This document shows, one piece after another, positions 63,153 through 64,000 of a DNA stretch of 64,000 nucleotides. This DNA is from Cristatella mucedo. Lineage: Eukaryota; Bryozoa; Phylactolaemata; Cristatellidae. The notes beneath the pieces were generated by a model. The model did no database searches. It worked only from the letters and a program-made list of their open reading frames with translations, and was not told where the DNA came from. The translations under genes were made by a program, and so were the position numbers. The stretch lies in assembly GCA_009760855.2 (NCBI GenBank), contig WPIO01000011.1, positions 7,900,001 to 7,964,000 of the forward strand, in the 5' to 3' direction. The stretch's first letter is position 1. Every line of letters begins with the position of its first letter.

Positions 63153-63158
63153 CAACTG
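63063..63158. repeat. Perfect 96-bp palindrome around an (AT)n run
   Basis: CAGTTGAACA + (AT)n + TGTTCAACTG: the unique 10-bp ends are exact reverse complements and the alternating AT core is in register, so the whole interval is self-complementary. It can extrude as a cruciform or form a long hairpin. The start of the palindrome is the end of a SINE1 tail. Confidence 0.92.
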
Positions 63159-63171
63159 TATAGTATATTGT

Positions 63172-63314
63172 CTTGACAATATATTATATATATTGTCAAG
63201 AACATAAAGATAAATAAACATAAGACAATATATTATATATATATACTATATAGTATATATTATATATATACTGTATAGTGTATAGTATATATATAATATA
63301 TTGTCTTATGTTTA
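63172..63314. repeat. Two further AT-rich inverted repeats
   Basis: CTTGACAATATA and TATATTGTCAAG pair within 63172-63200. TAAACATAAGACAATATATT (starting at 63215) pairs with AATATATTGTCTTATGTTTA (ending at 63314), the longer arms being about 32 bp with a 2-bp length difference. Together with the 96-bp palindrome they form a 250-bp cluster of hairpins that share the ACAATATAT motif. Confidence 0.85.
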
Positions 63315-64000
63315 TATTTACATTTATTATAAATATGTATACATATTTATATACTCATCTGATTCTCTCGCCTGACCTAATCATGTCACAATATTCTCTC
63401 AGCCCTTATGAACTGCTTAACTTCTGCCCTCGTTCCCACTGATATTGAAACCTCAACAGATACACTTCAAGCTAGCCTACGTAGAATGCTTAGTAAGAGA
63501 TTAAACTCCCCGGAGACTGAAGCTCGTCACCGAAGTCGTTCCGCCAGGCAGCCACTTCGACTAACTATGCAGATTTATGTACCGTTGCCTAATTGGTACT
63601 CTTGAAGAGGCAAACTGCACTGTCAAGAAGTCCCAGAGCTGTCTATGAGCGATCGCTGCTGTAAAAACTCAGACAGCGAGACTAATTGCCACCTGTAAAG
63701 AAACAGACTGTCTCACTCGGGAAACGAACCTGAAAGTACGCACCAAATGCACGATGGTTCAGCAGCGCTTTTTTGCCCATCAAAACTTATTGCTCCTTTT
63801 TGAGAAAACCCACTTGAAGCCTCCTAGCCAGCACTTACAACTGTTGCCAAAGCGTAACCGAACTGAACGACCTTGTGGGTGGCTGGGTCACCTAATGCAC
63901 CTTACCATTTTCACGATCGGGTGTTGCTGGAGAGGTCACGTTCAGGTCTCACCCGAGGTTAATCTTGCCACGCGTATGGTTGCGTGGATTTTATACTTGA
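63315..64000. other. No feature recognised (right edge)
   Basis: A 65-codon + frame at 63408-63605 (MNCLTSALVPTDIETS) has no recognisable product. CTTAGTAAGAGATTAAACTC at about 63490 faintly resembles a LINE A/SINE1 hairpin arm but has no tail. Confidence 0.35.

Noticed and set aside
63021-63221. Frame encoding a long Ile-Tyr repeat
   Set aside because: It is only the translation of the (AT)n palindrome; no coding evidence.

Overview
This is a window of an animal (metazoan) nuclear genome, most likely an invertebrate. It has no prokaryote-like gene layout. It shows spliced exons of secreted or membrane modular proteins (MAM, TSP1 and ShKT domains) embedded in several layers of retrotransposons and DNA transposons. 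Two copies of what looks like the SPIN hAT element, known for horizontal transfer among tetrapods and some invertebrates such as a pond snail, together with the LINE, SINE and domain content, make a mollusc or other spiralian plausible. That placement is inference; no species was identified.

Host genes. (1) On the + strand at the left end, an exon with a complete ShKT domain (1658-1816) and an exon with a complete thrombospondin type 1 repeat (4685-4860) probably belong to one secreted modular protein. A possible stop codon and an AATAAA follow. (2) On the - strand, a gene of at least 38 kb runs from 61314 down to 22782. Eleven exons (1,709 nt) read in one frame through phase-compatible splice sites. 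They encode three tandem MAM domains, a Ser/Thr-rich stalk, one transmembrane helix and a short cytoplasmic tail. Each MAM domain is built from three exons flanked by phase-1 introns; for the first domain the N-terminal exon is only a weak candidate. The two genes are convergent, and upstream exons of the MAM gene lie beyond the right edge.

Mobile DNA. Most other recognisable sequence is retrotransposon. LINE family A (CR1/L2-like; endonuclease, RT and C-terminal region; a conserved 3' hairpin; (ATT)n tail) accounts for about 20 copies from nearly complete to 60 bp. LINE family B (related C-terminus, 3' tail rich in ATTAC) has about seven. A remnant with an R2-like endonuclease lies at 56.7-57.3 kb. 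SINE1 (tRNA-like head) carries the same 3' hairpin as LINE A, so it probably uses the LINE A machinery. SINE2 has a tRNA-like head and a different tail. A 2.3-kb hAT element with a decayed transposase (37143-39447) and two short SPIN-like elements (26425-26610, 53324-53510) complete the set.

Many elements are nested, and target duplications still allow the order of insertion to be read at about nine sites. The clearest case is 35.1-39.8 kb, where one old LINE A is split by a young LINE A with a 481-codon open frame and, 12 bp away, by the hAT element.

Layout: 0-5.3 kb ShKT/TSP1 gene; 5.7-21 kb LINE cluster; 22.8-24.3 kb 3' exons of the MAM gene; 24.3-39.8 kb a repeat-filled intron; 39.8-61.5 kb MAM exons separated by repeat-bearing introns; 61.5-64 kb mostly unannotated, ending with an AT-rich palindrome cluster at 63.1-63.3 kb. 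No rRNA, functional tRNA, CRISPR array or bacterial operon was seen.
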